This document shows, in pieces, positions 1 to 8,596 of a stretch of DNA of 19,499 nt (its first letter is position 1; each line of letters starts with the position of its first letter). Source of the DNA: Marinosulfonomonas sp. (GTDB taxonomy: Bacteria > Pseudomonadota > Alphaproteobacteria > Rhodobacterales > Rhodobacteraceae). The notes beneath the pieces were generated by a model. It was not told where the DNA came from. It saw nothing but the letters and a program-made list of their open reading frames with translations, and ran no database searches. The position numbers and the translations under genes are program-made. Location of the stretch: contig JAFLKA010000025.1 of NCBI GenBank assembly GCA_022712735.1, forward strand, positions 1 through 19,499, written 5' to 3'.

Positions 1-111
1 CCCGACGTCGGGGACATCTTGCTATGGGAAAGCTGGCTGCGCCACGAGGTGCCGATGAACATGGCCGAGGAAGAACGCATCAGCGTCAGTTTCAATTACA
101 GCTGGGGCTGA
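1..111 (+). CDS. Putative 2OG-Fe(II) oxygenase, C-terminal end (partial)
   Basis: Frame 1 is open from the window edge to TGA at 109-111, giving the last 36 residues of a protein. The tail has the pattern GDILLWESWLRHEV followed by EERISVSFN. This matches the C-terminus of the putative 2OG-Fe(II) oxygenase family TIGR02466, where the His in the WL-x-H segment is an iron ligand and the Arg in ERISxSFN binds 2-oxoglutarate. The substrate of this family is not known from sequence. The 5' part lies outside the window. It is probably a host chromosomal gene, since it lies outside the att repeats. The family call rests on a short fragment, but both key residues are present. Confidence 0.7.
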   Translation, partial: PDVGDILLWESWLRHEVPMNMAEEERISVSFNYSWG

Positions 112-320
112 AACACCCCGGCGTTAACCTATGAAATACCACGAAATCATTCCTTTAACTTGCGCGCAGAGCCTTGTTCATAAAGCAATTAGTCATCTCA
201 GATGGTATCACTTTCCTTTTATGACAGCTGGAGCGTCTTCTGAGTTGGCATGTTAGATCAATCTGGCCATTGGTCAGGTTGCAGTGAGCCGGGGCCCAGA
301 ATGAACAGAGCTTTGAGGCG

Positions 321-674
321 TTGGATGACAGCGATTTCTCCAGACTGGAAGGTACGTTTCGTGAGATGGCGATAGAAGCGCTTGCTGGACGTGACGCCGC
401 GTTTCTCGACTATGCACGCCTTGATGCCTATCTGCATGAATGGAAAACCCGCGACGAAGCTGCCTCAGAAGCCAAACGCATTCACCGGGCAAGCCTTGGC
501 CCCGATATCGACCTTGAAGCGTTGGGCAACGCGGTTATGTGCCCGATGTTTCGCGTAACGCGCCTGTACAAATTTGTTTGTGATGCCGGCCCTACAGCCA
601 TTGGCTGCAATATCGGTGGCTGGGGGTCGGATTTTCCTGCCCGGATTCACCGGATCATGAAAACAAGCACATAA
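321..674 (+). pseudogene. Hypothetical ORF, possible gene remnant
   Basis: The frame begins at a TTG and is open back only to a stop at 285-287; no Shine-Dalgarno site was identified. The first 75 or so residues look protein-like, acidic and alanine-rich with helix-forming character (for example REMAIEALAGRDAAFLDY). The last 35 residues look like chance translation. I do not recognise a family. It could be a genuine small gene, but the lack of a good start and the change in character suggest a fragment left by rearrangement. Confidence 0.25.
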
Positions 675-755
675 TGTGAATAGGCACGCGAGGCCAAGAT
701 CGAAGAACTGGTTCTTTCCGATCCCGATCGAGCAATTTATTGAGGAGAATAAACA

Positions 756-986
756 ATGAGGCGTATCATATTGGCCATTCCCAGCCCGTCCGGCCCGAAC
801 CGCGCACGCTGGCCCAACCACGTGCTTTGGGAAACGGTTTGCGTAGAAATGAACGGTGACTTGTGTGAAATGCTTAGCGGGTGTGATCCAAATCCGGCGA
901 AGGAGGTGCATAAAGGGAAACATATATCCATGTTGGCTCGAAATATCTTAGGATGCACCCTGACACTTGCGGCACTGAAGGGGTAA
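756..986 (+). CDS. Small hypothetical ORF with good ribosome binding site
   Basis: ATG at 756 follows a good Shine-Dalgarno (GAGGAG at about 741-746) at usual spacing, which is the only real support. The 76-residue product has no recognisable domain and uneven composition (Pro/Arg/Trp-rich start, then Cys-containing middle). A second in-frame ATG at 930 also follows an AAGGAGG-like stretch (899-905), at long spacing, and would give an 18-residue peptide. It may be the preserved 5' end of a gene whose remainder was lost. Confidence 0.2.
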   Translation: MRRIILAIPSPSGPNRARWPNHVLWETVCVEMNGDLCEMLSGCDPNPAKEVHKGKHISMLARNILGCTLTLAALKG

Positions 987-1188
987 ACCTTCGATTCACT
1001 GCCCGAATTTTTCGGACTACCGCAAACGATATGTCTCTAGATATCACACAAAGCCCCGAAAAGACTCGCAAACAACTGCAAGCCGCCAAGGGTCGATACA
1101 TTTTCATTCAGCCGACACAAACCGTATATGGATAAAATCGTGCAATATGGGGATATTCCTGCCGCTCACCACCGATCAAGTTACTGGA

Positions 1189-3084
1189 TTAAGGGCGGCG
1201 ACGCCAGCGTGGCTCGACCGTCTTGCGATGCGATCCAACAATTTCGCCGAGACACTCTTCCATTTCGAGCAGCCACCGCCCCTCCCGATAGTGGCAAGCC
1301 AGTCGGAAAAGATGAAAACGGGTATGGCAATCTGCAAACCTATCAACAACCAGAGCTTCAGATACAGGAACCGATGGTGCCCCCAGTTTTTCAGTTGCGT
1401 GAGTCCATTCTCGTTTGGCGTGTTCCAAATCCAAACAGGCGGACCGAGCAGCCTCATACTTGGCACGTGATGTTTGGGCGGCATCCTTTGCCGATCGAAG
1501 TGCGTCTTGTAGCGATGTGCCAATACTCGCAATCGAACTATTTCCAGAGAAATCGAGCGTACAGCCCATGCCTTCAAGGGCGACGAGCGCCTTCATCATT
1601 CTCTTTCTGGCAACAGCGGGAAGAAAGCTGAACAGGGATAGAAAGACGGACTCATCAGCTTGATACTTCGCCCAGCCAGACACCCAGGAAGCGTGACGTT
1701 CACGTGTTGCTTCGCTGTCATCCGCTACCTGTTCCACCTGCGACAACGTTGCCGACGGGTCATTGCCTAATAGGTCAGCGACGTGCGACGCTGCTTTCTC
1801 CACCCTCATACGCGCCTTGTCTGCATCAGACAGTTTTGAAACCTCCTCAGTGATCCGCTTGTGCAAGCGTGATACGATCCTCTGCACATCTACTTTTTCA
1901 AGATCAGGAAAGGCATTCAGGCCGGCGCTCAGGTAGGCTTCTTGGCCACGCTCAAAATACGCGTGGCTTTCAAGCTCATTAAAGAAGCTTTCAGTTTGGT
2001 AACGCCGCGCAGCTTCTGTTTCATTAGTCCATGCTGGAAGAAACAGCCCGTAGCTCTTCAGGTCCGGCAACCAACGACCGGCGAATGGCCCGTCACCTTC
2101 AGCAAAGTCTTTGCCAAATGCGTCAATGATGTTTGTGACAGCCTGATTGTTCGTCGAAGCCGCGACAATAACCGGTGGCGCGGTCTCCTCCAGCGCGGCG
2201 CGAACCCAAGCGTCAGCAATGGCAGACAAGAGCATCGTCGTCTTACCGGTTCCGGGAGGTCCGTTGACCGCAAGCACATCTCCGGCTTTGCCCGCCGAGA
2301 GATATGAAAGAACCTGGCGTTGATGGTCGGCGAGCGGGAATTGATCGTTGGCATGTCCCAAGCGATCGATGAATTTAGCTTCCGTCTGTGGGGAGAGTTC
2401 CTGTTTGGCTGATGGTGGCCCGGCTAGATTCTCCAGGAGTGGAGTTTTGGGTCTTTCGCCAATAAGCCCGTCATAAAGACCGATGATTTGCGCAATGGTC
2501 GCAGCGGAATTCCCCGCGACCTCCATATAACCAACACCGATGGAGACATAATTATCGTCCTCTGCGGGCCATCCTGGCGACACTGCGTCCAGCATGGCGC
2601 GACAGTGTTTAAGATATCGGCCCCAGACCAACGAATTTTCATCTGGTGAGAATGGTGTAGCTGAAAGGAAGGTGTCAAAATCTTCAATGCTGCCAAGCGA
2701 AAACACATCATTGGGAAGCGGCCTAAGCAAGTCCCTCGTGATGACATTTCGTGACGGGCGAATGTTTCCATCTCTATCGACAGTCGCCTCTGTAACGACA
2801 GGTGCTACAATCTCCGGAAAGCCATTTGATATCGTCACACCATGTGAGATTTTCCGAGCTGTGACCATCGGCCAGACTTGTACCGCCACTAGCTTGGCAT
2901 CCGGCTTTTGTCCCTCAAAAACTTTGCGAACTTGGTTCTCTGGCAGCAAGCCATCGCGCAACCTGTCTTTTGACAGTTCGATGAACTCCTTTCGATCACC
3001 CTGCTTGAAACGGCCTCGACCCAAGGCACTATCCGCCAATGACGCACGCCAGTAGCCCAAAGTCTCATGGAAGCCGTGATTCAT
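1189..3084 (-). pseudogene. Truncated superfamily 1 (UPF1/DNA2-like) helicase gene
   Basis: The 631-residue product has a Walker A motif GPPGTGKTT near residue 275, then a motif Ia-like segment (VIVAASTNNQAV), in the style of SF1 AAA_11/AAA_12 helicases. These proteins normally continue with a DExx Walker B box and motifs III-VI; none is present. The frame ends at TAA (1189-1191) directly after RWRRRP, and I found no continuation in the DNA just beyond. So the helicase is probably inactive as an ATPase/translocase, although the N-terminal region might still fold. About 275 residues before Walker A and a long helical stretch after it are family-style accessory regions. Start ATG at 3084 has only a weak ribosome site. 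Homologues often occur in defence islands; the role here is inferred to be lost. Confidence 0.6.
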
Positions 3085-3280
3085 AGTATCTAACCAAATT
3101 CTATGCCTGCTCCATTTGATGAACTGGCGCGAAGCAATTATTCAATACAACCCTAGGCTTAGACTGATTTCCAAGCAGGCGACAGGTCCTTCCAAAATGC
3201 TTTTGCTGGGCGTGTGTGTGCAGATTTTCGATCTATCAAACCCCCATTCAGTTCCTCCCAGGAAGCGCTATCGGCAGTTT

Positions 3281-3580
3281 TCATTTGGGTATCTTCAGTG
3301 TTGGAATGTCTGACACATCCACGTCGCGAGAAGCGTGCCACACGTCATACACACTCTGCATATGGATCCACATGTCAGCTCCATTTCCAAATAACTTGCC
3401 TAGTCGGACTGCCATTTGCGGACTGACCGGTATTCGCTCTCTTAAAATATCATGCAAATGCTGGCGAGAGATACCGAGCAAACGCGCAATTTCTGCTTTC
3501 GGTTTCTTGATCACGGGCAGCAGGTCTTCGCGCAATAATTCTCTAGGGTGAGTTGGTGCGCGTTTCGGATCACGGGTCAT
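3281..3580 (-). CDS. higA: HigA-family addiction module antitoxin (orphan)
   Basis: The 99-residue protein has the HigA/VapI pattern: RDPKRAPTHPRELL start, a Cro/C1-type helix-turn-helix around residues 29-50 (IARLLGISRQHLHDIL), then VSPQMAVRLGKLFGNGADMWIHMQ and the DVSDIPTLK tail. I chose ATG 3580 because GGAG sits six bases upstream and homologues start MxRDP; a longer frame begins at 3607. HigA normally neutralises the HigB mRNA interferase and represses the higBA operon by binding its promoter. HigB is usually encoded just upstream, but the roughly 490 bp there shows no HigB-like frame. The gene may be a solitary regulator or anti-addiction remnant. It lies outside the element, next to its left end. 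Confidence 0.85.
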   Translation of the reverse strand: MTRDPKRAPTHPRELLREDLLPVIKKPKAEIARLLGISRQHLHDILRERIPVSPQMAVRLGKLFGNGADMWIHMQSVYDVWHASRDVDVSDIPTLKIPK

Positions 3581-3607
3581 CGTCTTCTCCAATTCAATTT
3601 CGAGCAT

Positions 3608-4097
3608 AAACGTTAATTTTTCTTAGGAAGCGCTGTCGGAATTATGTGTTGCCGAACTATCAGCTTCGGTTCCGTTGCACTTAGTCGACCTACGATCAGA
3701 CGGTTGCTTTCAGCTAGAGGGGTTCACCAAACGCTTACTCCTTGCAAGGCAACGACGGCTTAAAAGTGGCCGTCGGTCAGATAACTTTCGTGAATGCCGG
3801 TGTATCGATAAAGGGTACTTAAATGTGCAGCCGCAGCGAAACTCCGAAATCCGTCCCTTGCTGTTGGGGCTTAGAATTGTTCCACTGAAGATTGGGAGGT
3901 CGTTGCCCATTATGAGTTGCTGCACAGCTGACACACACTACGGACATGAAAAGGTCACCACGTCTTGCGAGGGATACTTCTGGAGTGTTTGACGCTGTTG
4001 CAAAATGCAACGTTGCTACTTCACTACAGAGAGGCTCATCGGAAAAGCTACGATCTCATGTCAAAAGAGACAAACTAACTGTCATCTTTCAATAAGT
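3608..4097. other. Gene-free stretch left of the att repeat
   Basis: No convincing gene is seen; the open frames (3675-3992 plus, 3710-3934 minus) have unlikely composition and no ribosome sites. The place where HigB would be expected is empty. At 3997-4011 lies a small dyad GTTGCA-AAA-TGCAAC, which contains the same GTTGCAAAA word found in pairs inside both ends of the integrated element, although here it is outside the left att repeat. Confidence 0.4.
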
Positions 4098-4149
4098 TAA
4101 ATGGTGAGCCGGCCGGGATCCGAACCCGGGACCTACTGATTAAAAGTCA
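4098..4149 (-). repeat. attL: 52-bp direct repeat, 3' fragment of tRNA-Lys
   Basis: It is identical to 19019-19070. On the minus strand it reads as the tRNA-Lys 3' part from the anticodon arm through CCA plus four bases. The 5' half of the tRNA is absent here, so this copy is not a functional tRNA gene. It marks the element's left boundary, 162 bp upstream of the integrase start. Confidence 0.92.
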
Positions 4150-4216
4150 CATCCCCATATTTATACACTTGGTGCGCCTTGGCGCACTTTGTGATACAAA
4201 ACAATCACTTACAACT

Positions 4217-4297
4217 TTTTGCAACGACAATCAGTCGGTTGACAGTGCGCCGTAATGCGTCTTAGTGATGTGTAGTGTTGCAAAAAACGTTGCAAAA
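4217..4297 (+). repeat. GTTGCAAAA repeats: candidate integrase arm sites, left end
   Basis: GTTGCAAAA occurs at 4277-4285 and 4289-4297, 12 bp apart in the same orientation, and once inverted (TTTTGCAAC) at 4217-4225. A matching direct pair, 11 bp apart, lies inside the right end at 18946-18965. Helically phased pairs near both att sites are expected of arm-type sites bound by the N-terminal domain of tyrosine integrases. This pair is 15-35 bp before the int start, so it could also let the integrase repress its own promoter. Confidence 0.55.
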
Positions 4298-4311
4298 ACG
4301 GAGATGAGTGT

Positions 4312-5472
4312 ATGACCGCCGCAATCGACTTCACCAAAAACGCCAAGCTGCTAAAAGCACCGCTGGGCATGTATCGCCACGATGGTGATCGCTTCCCAAG
4401 CCTTTATCTGAACGTCGGAAAGCGGCGTTCGACTTGGTATTTGAAAAAGCGTGTTAGCGGCAAAGTGAAGTCGATCAAGGTTGGCGCATTTCCGGAAATG
4501 GACGCAGTGCAAGCCAGCAAACGAGGCGACATCAAAAGCAAGCAGGTGCGCACAAGTCCCGACATCACAACCGTGCGCGATGGCTGGGACAAGCACTGCG
4601 ACACATCGCAGGCAATGGGTTCCATGTCTGATAAACATCGCACCGATATGACGACCAAGCTGGAACGCCATGCAGCCGACATCCTGAAAATGCATGTTGC
4701 CGATGTGACATCAGCGCGGATTCAGGATGTGGTGAATGGGCTTGCCAACGATGGCATGAAGGCAACCGCCCGCCATGTGCGCACAGGTCTTGGCTCTGCG
4801 TTTAACTATGCAAACGTCCCAAACCCTGTTGCAGGTAAAAAGGTGCGCGCTCCAAGTTCGGGCGAAACCGAAACCAAATGGACGGTGGCCTGCGCCGCCC
4901 ACGACCTCAACGAAGACGACTGGTCGCCAATGTGGGATGCCATCATACGCGTGGACAACGCATTGCGCCGCACGGCATGGATCGTGATGCTGTTTACAGG
5001 CATCCGCGCGGGCAACGTTCGCTCACTTCGTTGGGATCAAGTCGATCTACAAATGAAGACAATCCACCTGCCCAAGATGAAGAATAAACTGGCCCGAACC
5101 CTTCCCATTAGTGACACCGTGGCCAACGCCCTCATGGCGATCCGATCATCTGAGTTCGAGTTTGTGTTTCCAGCGTCATCGAAGACAGGACACATCGACC
5201 AACTGGATGTGCTGATGGCAACAATCGAAGGAACCCGTGTTCCAGTCCTAAGCCAACACGACACGCGGCGTCATTTTATGCAGGCGGGCGCTGAGTCGTT
5301 CTTGCCCGACTATGTGATCCACTTCCTTCGCGGGGACGTGTCCGGTGGTAAGGGGAATGACATGTTGATGAAGTACATGAAGCGCATGGGAAATCATCGC
5401 GCACCAACGGACATCGAAATGGTAATCGTGCAACGGATTAAGGTAGAACCTTCTTTCGATCTTGAAGAATGA
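4312..5472 (+). CDS. int: Tyrosine recombinase (integrase)
   Basis: The 386-residue protein fits the phage/island integrases with an N-terminal arm-DNA-binding domain (about residues 1-75, pattern FPSLYLNVG...STWYLKK...IKVGAFPEM), a core-binding helical domain (about 85-180) and a catalytic domain (about 195-365). Catalytic residues visible are Arg232 (FTGIRAGNVRSLRW), His316 and Arg319 (QHDTRRHF) and a likely nucleophile Tyr355 (LMKYMKRM). The usual GH/W element before the tyrosine is atypical (LRGDVSGG). ATG 4312 follows CGGAG at eight bases. It should catalyse integration at and excision from tRNA-Lys with the AlpA-like partner downstream. It is the first gene inside attL and is followed by 178 bp before the next gene. 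Confidence 0.93.
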   Translation: MTAAIDFTKNAKLLKAPLGMYRHDGDRFPSLYLNVGKRRSTWYLKKRVSGKVKSIKVGAFPEMDAVQASKRGDIKSKQVRTSPDITTVRDGWDKHCDTSQAMGSMSDKHRTDMTTKLERHAADILKMHVADVTSARIQDVVNGLANDGMKATARHVRTGLGSAFNYANVPNPVAGKKVRAPSSGETETKWTVACAAHDLNEDDWSPMWDAIIRVDNALRRTAWIVMLFTGIRAGNVRSLRWDQVDLQMKTIHLPKMKNKLARTLPISDTVANALMAIRSSEFEFVFPASSKTGHIDQLDVLMATIEGTRVPVLSQHDTRRHFMQAGAESFLPDYVIHFLRGDVSGGKGNDMLMKYMKRMGNHRAPTDIEMVIVQRIKVEPSFDLEE

Positions 5473-5576
5473 AGTGAGGCTCACTATCTTCATTCACGTA
5501 CCGATGCCCGTCGTGAGACGCGCGCCATTCTGGCAGTACACAGCATCCCGAGCGCGCGACGACACAAGCGGTTCGG

Positions 5577-5604
5577 TTGATGATTGCCCACCGTGTCGTA
5601 TAGC
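5577..5604 (+). promoter_or_regulatory. Candidate sigma70-type promoter for alpA-primase
   Basis: TTGATG (5577-5582) and TATAGC (5599-5604) are separated by 16 bp and lie 47 bp before the alpA-like start. The -10 overlaps GTATAGC (5597-5603), the same word found in the operator dyad near the XRE gene, so repression by that protein is possible but weakly supported. Confidence 0.4.
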
Positions 5605-5650
5605 AACAGAGGGCGTCTGTCTGATTATGACATGACGAAAGGATTCTGTT

Positions 5651-5899
5651 GTGGATTCCATAGAGCAAATCTGCGCGCTCGAAAAGCGCATCGAAGATCT
5701 GGAATTCCAGATCACTACCCCAAAACTAATGACGCCTCGCCAATTGTGCGAGTTTCTCCAAATCTCGGAAGGACAGTTTTATGCGTGGAAGCGCGCTGGC
5801 GACAGTCCATCGGCGATTTATTGGAGCGAGCGCACCGTCCGGTATGACCGCGACGTTGTGATGGCTTGGGCGAAATCAAAAGAAGTGGGGCAGGTTTAA
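5651..5899 (+). CDS. alpA: AlpA/excisionase-type winged helix-turn-helix protein
   Basis: The 82-residue product starts at GTG 5651, preceded by AAAGGA at seven bases. Residues 1-25 form a short heptad-like helix (EQICALEKRIEDLEFQI). Residues 26-78 match the MerR-like HTH_17/AlpA fold: a helix-turn-helix (TPRQLCEFLQISEGQFYAWKR) followed by the wing ending in RTVRYDRDVVMAW. In P4-like elements AlpA activates or acts as excisionase for int; in PICIs it drives the early module. Its position between int and the primase fits either role. The N-terminal coiled-coil-like helix suggests a dimer. The stop codon lies inside a hairpin (5884-5912). Confidence 0.8.
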   Translation: MDSIEQICALEKRIEDLEFQITTPKLMTPRQLCEFLQISEGQFYAWKRAGDSPSAIYWSERTVRYDRDVVMAWAKSKEVGQV

Positions 5900-5960
5900 G
5901 GCCCGCCCCACTGGATCAGTAACGCACAATTTTGAATAAGTCAGTTATACACGCTGACTT
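5884..5960 (+). promoter_or_regulatory. Two hairpins between alpA and the primase gene
   Basis: AGTGGGGC (5884-5891) pairs perfectly with GCCCCACT (5905-5912) across a 13-base loop that spans the alpA stop. AAGTCAG (5938-5944) pairs with CTGACTT (5954-5960) just before the primase start. Neither has a run of T, so neither is a standard terminator; they could tune readthrough, mRNA stability or primase translation. Confidence 0.35.
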
Positions 5961-5975
5961 GGCGATGCTGAACCG

Positions 5976-8315
5976 GTGAAGCGGGTCCATCCTGATAATG
6001 GTATGGACAAACAAACTATAGAAACGTTCTTGCGCCTCTTTGATGGCAACAAGGATCGACATCTCGTTCTAAGCGGCAAACCCACTAAGAATGACAATGG
6101 CAAGGTCACCACGGTCAAAACACTGACCGTTGACGGGCCACTCACTGACGAAATGACTTGGGACCACTTGATGGGTGATGCCTCATACGGTATTTCGCCT
6201 GTGCGCTCAGACAGCACGTGCTGCTACGGCGTGCTTGACATCGACTGGCCAGATATGCCCGAGGACGACGTTCGCCTTGTGGCTGATAGGTTACGCACGC
6301 GTTGCGCTGCCTTTCGATCAAAGTCGCGGGGCCTGCACGTCTACGTTTTCACGACTGAGCCTGTATCGGCCCGTGTGATGCATGACTATCTTGTTGCGTT
6401 GCGGAAACGACTGCCCAAGGCGTGCTTCAACAAGAAACAGAAGCGAGACGTTGAGATATTCCCGAAACCTGCACAGACGGTCGTCAATCCCGGTGACAAA
6501 CCGACTTCGGTCAATTTGCCAATGAGAAGCCAGCAGCGAGAATTTGCTTGGTTGATCGACGAGAGCGCCGAAACGAAATGGGCTTTGGACGAAATGGGCG
6601 TGCTCAACATCCTCGCGCACATCGACAATCACTGCCGCGTTGATGAGCAAGTGATGACTGCAATTGTAAATGAGCAGCCAACAATCGACACGTCAGACAT
6701 TGGTTATCGCGTTCCTGATAATCCTGCGGGGCGCAATGATCTGCTAATGCGGGTTGCAAGGTCGATGCAGGCGCGAGGCTGGCCCGATAGCGAGTTGGAA
6801 GCGGAGATACGGCGTTTAAACGGCGATGCTAATTTCCATGACTTGTTCGCGGACGGCAAGTTGTCAGAGAGCGAGATTTTCAATCTCGTCAAGACAGCAA
6901 AGCGGCTTGAAAAAGGCACACCGACACCGTTGCACTATCGTCAGATTGAGAAGTTCAATCGAGACTGGGCTGTAATCGACCTGAATGGCAAAATCGAATT
7001 CCTGCGCAAATCAGCTGCCGAGTTTACGACCTACGGCAAGAATGATCTGTTTGATAAAACAGCAATGCAGCAGGTGCAATTTGGCAAGTTGCGCGTCCCA
7101 CTCGCCAAACTTTGGATGCAAGACCCAGACCGTGCTGAGTTCGAAGGCGTCGTGGTCGAGCCAGTCGATTATGATGGTCCCGGCTACAACGTGTTCCGAG
7201 GCTTCAAAGTCGCGCCCAAAGATGGCGACGCATCGTTATTTGAGCGGTATATTTTGGAAGTGTTATGCTCGGGTGACGAGGCGCTTGCCCACTGGGTGAC
7301 AATGTGGCTTGCCGACGCCGTTCAGCGCCCAACTGAACCGTCTGTGCCAACGGCCATTGCACTGCGTGGGCCGCAAGGTGCGGGCAAATCGTTCCTGCAA
7401 GAAAAGGTGTTGTCCGCGATTTTCGATGATCGGCAAATGCACGTCGTCCACGAATCCAAAAGACTGTTCGGCACGTTCAATCGAAACCTGTTCGGCTGCA
7501 CCATTATCGCCTGCGAAGAATCAATCTTCCACGGATCGAAGCAGGACGCCGACACCCTCAAGTCGTTCATCTCATCACCGGGCTGGGTTTATGAGGAAAA
7601 GCACAAAGCATCGTTCCGAGCGAAAAACGTCCACCGACTCATCGCGACGACCAACAGCGAACATGCTGTCCACGTCGAGCGTGACGATAGGCGGTGGACG
7701 GTGATTGAGGTTCACCAGCCTTATGACATGACCACGGCTGAGGGACAGAATGAGGCTTACGCGTTCTGGGAGCCTTACCATGCCTTCATGAACTCGGATG
7801 ACGGGGCTGGCATCATTTTGCGGTATCTGCTCGATTACCCCGTTGACCGAAAGGCGTTGACGTTCGCACATGGTACGGATGCAAAGGCGCGTGACAAAGT
7901 GATGTCTGACCCTGTGCTTGCTGTTTTGCATGAGATTGCAGAAGACGGTTTCTGCCCAGATGATGTGAAAGCGGCGGGCATCGTGTCGATCAAAACGCTG
8001 ACGCGGGAAATCCACAAGAAGCCAGGTGGCAAGTTGTTGTCTGGTGAGGAAATTGCGGCGCGTGTTGACCGCTTTGTTCCAAATGCCGAAGCCGTTCGGA
8101 ATGCGCGGCATGTGACTGGCTTTGCTCGGCGCGTTGATGATGGTCATTTGACGGTCATGGCCGAGGCTGAGTCGCGTCAGCGTGGGCGTCAGCTTGGAAC
8201 GTTGCAGCAGTTTCGAGATGCCCTGTCACATGTCACCAAGGCCGATTACGCCGACGACAAGTCCGAATGGTATGCGTGGTGTGTCCCCGATGATGTGCAT
8301 GAGCTTCCGTTTTGA
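5976..8315 (+). CDS. Replication protein: AEP-type primase fused to SF3-like helicase
   Basis: The 779-residue protein has two enzymatic halves. Residues about 60-180 look like an archaeo-eukaryotic-type primase: YGVLDIDWP near 84-92 supplies metal-binding acidic residues, SRGLHVYVF follows, and VEIFPKPAQ near 159-167 is the E-x-FPK element of this group. Residues about 440-600 form a DUF5906/SF3-like helicase: Walker A GPQGAGKS near 465, Walker B-like TIIACEES, sensor-1 LIATTNSE and arginine-finger segment RDDRRWTVIEV. Such primase-helicases start and unwind satellite replication, as P4 alpha does. GTG 5976 is the frame's first start; ATG 6003 is equally possible because neither has a clear ribosome site. 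A repeat-rich candidate origin follows directly. Confidence 0.88.
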   Translation: MKRVHPDNGMDKQTIETFLRLFDGNKDRHLVLSGKPTKNDNGKVTTVKTLTVDGPLTDEMTWDHLMGDASYGISPVRSDSTCCYGVLDIDWPDMPEDDVRLVADRLRTRCAAFRSKSRGLHVYVFTTEPVSARVMHDYLVALRKRLPKACFNKKQKRDVEIFPKPAQTVVNPGDKPTSVNLPMRSQQREFAWLIDESAETKWALDEMGVLNILAHIDNHCRVDEQVMTAIVNEQPTIDTSDIGYRVPDNPAGRNDLLMRVARSMQARGWPDSELEAEIRRLNGDANFHDLFADGKLSESEIFNLVKTAKRLEKGTPTPLHYRQIEKFNRDWAVIDLNGKIEFLRKSAAEFTTYGKNDLFDKTAMQQVQFGKLRVPLAKLWMQDPDRAEFEGVVVEPVDYDGPGYNVFRGFKVAPKDGDASLFERYILEVLCSGDEALAHWVTMWLADAVQRPTEPSVPTAIALRGPQGAGKSFLQEKVLSAIFDDRQMHVVHESKRLFGTFNRNLFGCTIIACEESIFHGSKQDADTLKSFISSPGWVYEEKHKASFRAKNVHRLIATTNSEHAVHVERDDRRWTVIEVHQPYDMTTAEGQNEAYAFWEPYHAFMNSDDGAGIILRYLLDYPVDRKALTFAHGTDAKARDKVMSDPVLAVLHEIAEDGFCPDDVKAAGIVSIKTLTREIHKKPGGKLLSGEEIAARVDRFVPNAEAVRNARHVTGFARRVDDGHLTVMAEAESRQRGRQLGTLQQFRDALSHVTKADYADDKSEWYAWCVPDDVHELPF

Positions 8316-8316
8316 T

Positions 8317-8596
8317 GTGTCAGGCGACACGAAATTGATGAAAGGCGTGTCACCACTGACACGCCTTTTTTACTTTTAGTATCAAGTATTTATGGGGTAA
8401 TGTGTCGGTTGCGACGGCTGCGACACGGTCAACTTATTGCGCTGTGTGTTTGTTGATGCGCATGGATTCGCGTCGTTGACGTGTCGTTTCATTATATTAA
8501 TTATTATATGACACAACTGACACACCTGACATAGAGCCTTAAAACTAAGGCGTTTGCCGCGTGTCGGTTGTGCTTTGGGGCGTCACACACTGACAC
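8317..8596. other. Candidate replication origin with GTGTC/GACAC iterons
   Basis: GTGTC occurs at 8317, 8347, 8402, 8481 and 8561, and its complement GACAC at 8326, 8358, 8422, 8510, 8519 and 8592: eleven copies in 280 bp. Longer repeats are GTGTCGGTTG (8402-8411, 8561-8570) and ACTGACAC (8355-8362, 8516-8523, 8589-8596). A nearly pure A/T stretch at 8487-8509 lies between copies, like a DNA-unwinding element. The place, directly after the primase-helicase, matches origins of P4-like elements. One repeat pair also forms the terminator stem at 8341-8371. No gene is encoded in 8316-8888. Confidence 0.55.
8341..8371 (+). terminator. Intrinsic terminator after the primase-helicase gene
   Basis: AGGCGTGTCA (8343-8352) pairs perfectly with TGACACGCCT (8357-8366) over a four-base loop, with flanking A-T pairs and a run of six T. 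It lies 26 bp after the stop codon. The stem contains the GTGTC/GACAC repeat words. Confidence 0.85.

Larger units (their letters stand above)
112..1188. other. About 1.1 kb without a recognised gene
   Basis: This stretch separates the oxygenase end from the truncated helicase. It holds two weak open frames on the plus strand (321-674 and 756-986, listed separately) and nothing else I can support. The ORFs on both strands have irregular composition and no domain I recognise. The end of the helicase reading frame at 1189 abuts this DNA with no continuation of helicase motifs in any frame I checked just beyond it, so the right edge looks like a recombination scar. No RNA gene, terminator or repeat stands out. 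Confidence 0.4.

Noticed and set aside
1128..1663. Plus-strand ORFs opposite the helicase gene
   Set aside because: They are shadows of the minus-strand helicase frame, with no ribosome sites and no domain.
3281..3934. A complete higBA toxin-antitoxin pair
   Set aside because: HigA is clear, but the minus-strand frame upstream (3710-3934) has no HigB features, and no other frame in the gap does.
3675..3992. A 105-residue plus-strand ORF
   Set aside because: Its composition is unlike a protein, there is no ribosome site, and an equally unlikely frame runs opposite.
4098..4149. A second tRNA gene at the left end
   Set aside because: Only the 3' part of tRNA-Lys is present; the D arm and acceptor 5' strand are missing.
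8317..8596. CRISPR array
   Set aside because: The repeats are short words in both orientations with irregular spacing, and there are no cas genes; they fit binding sites, not CRISPR repeats.
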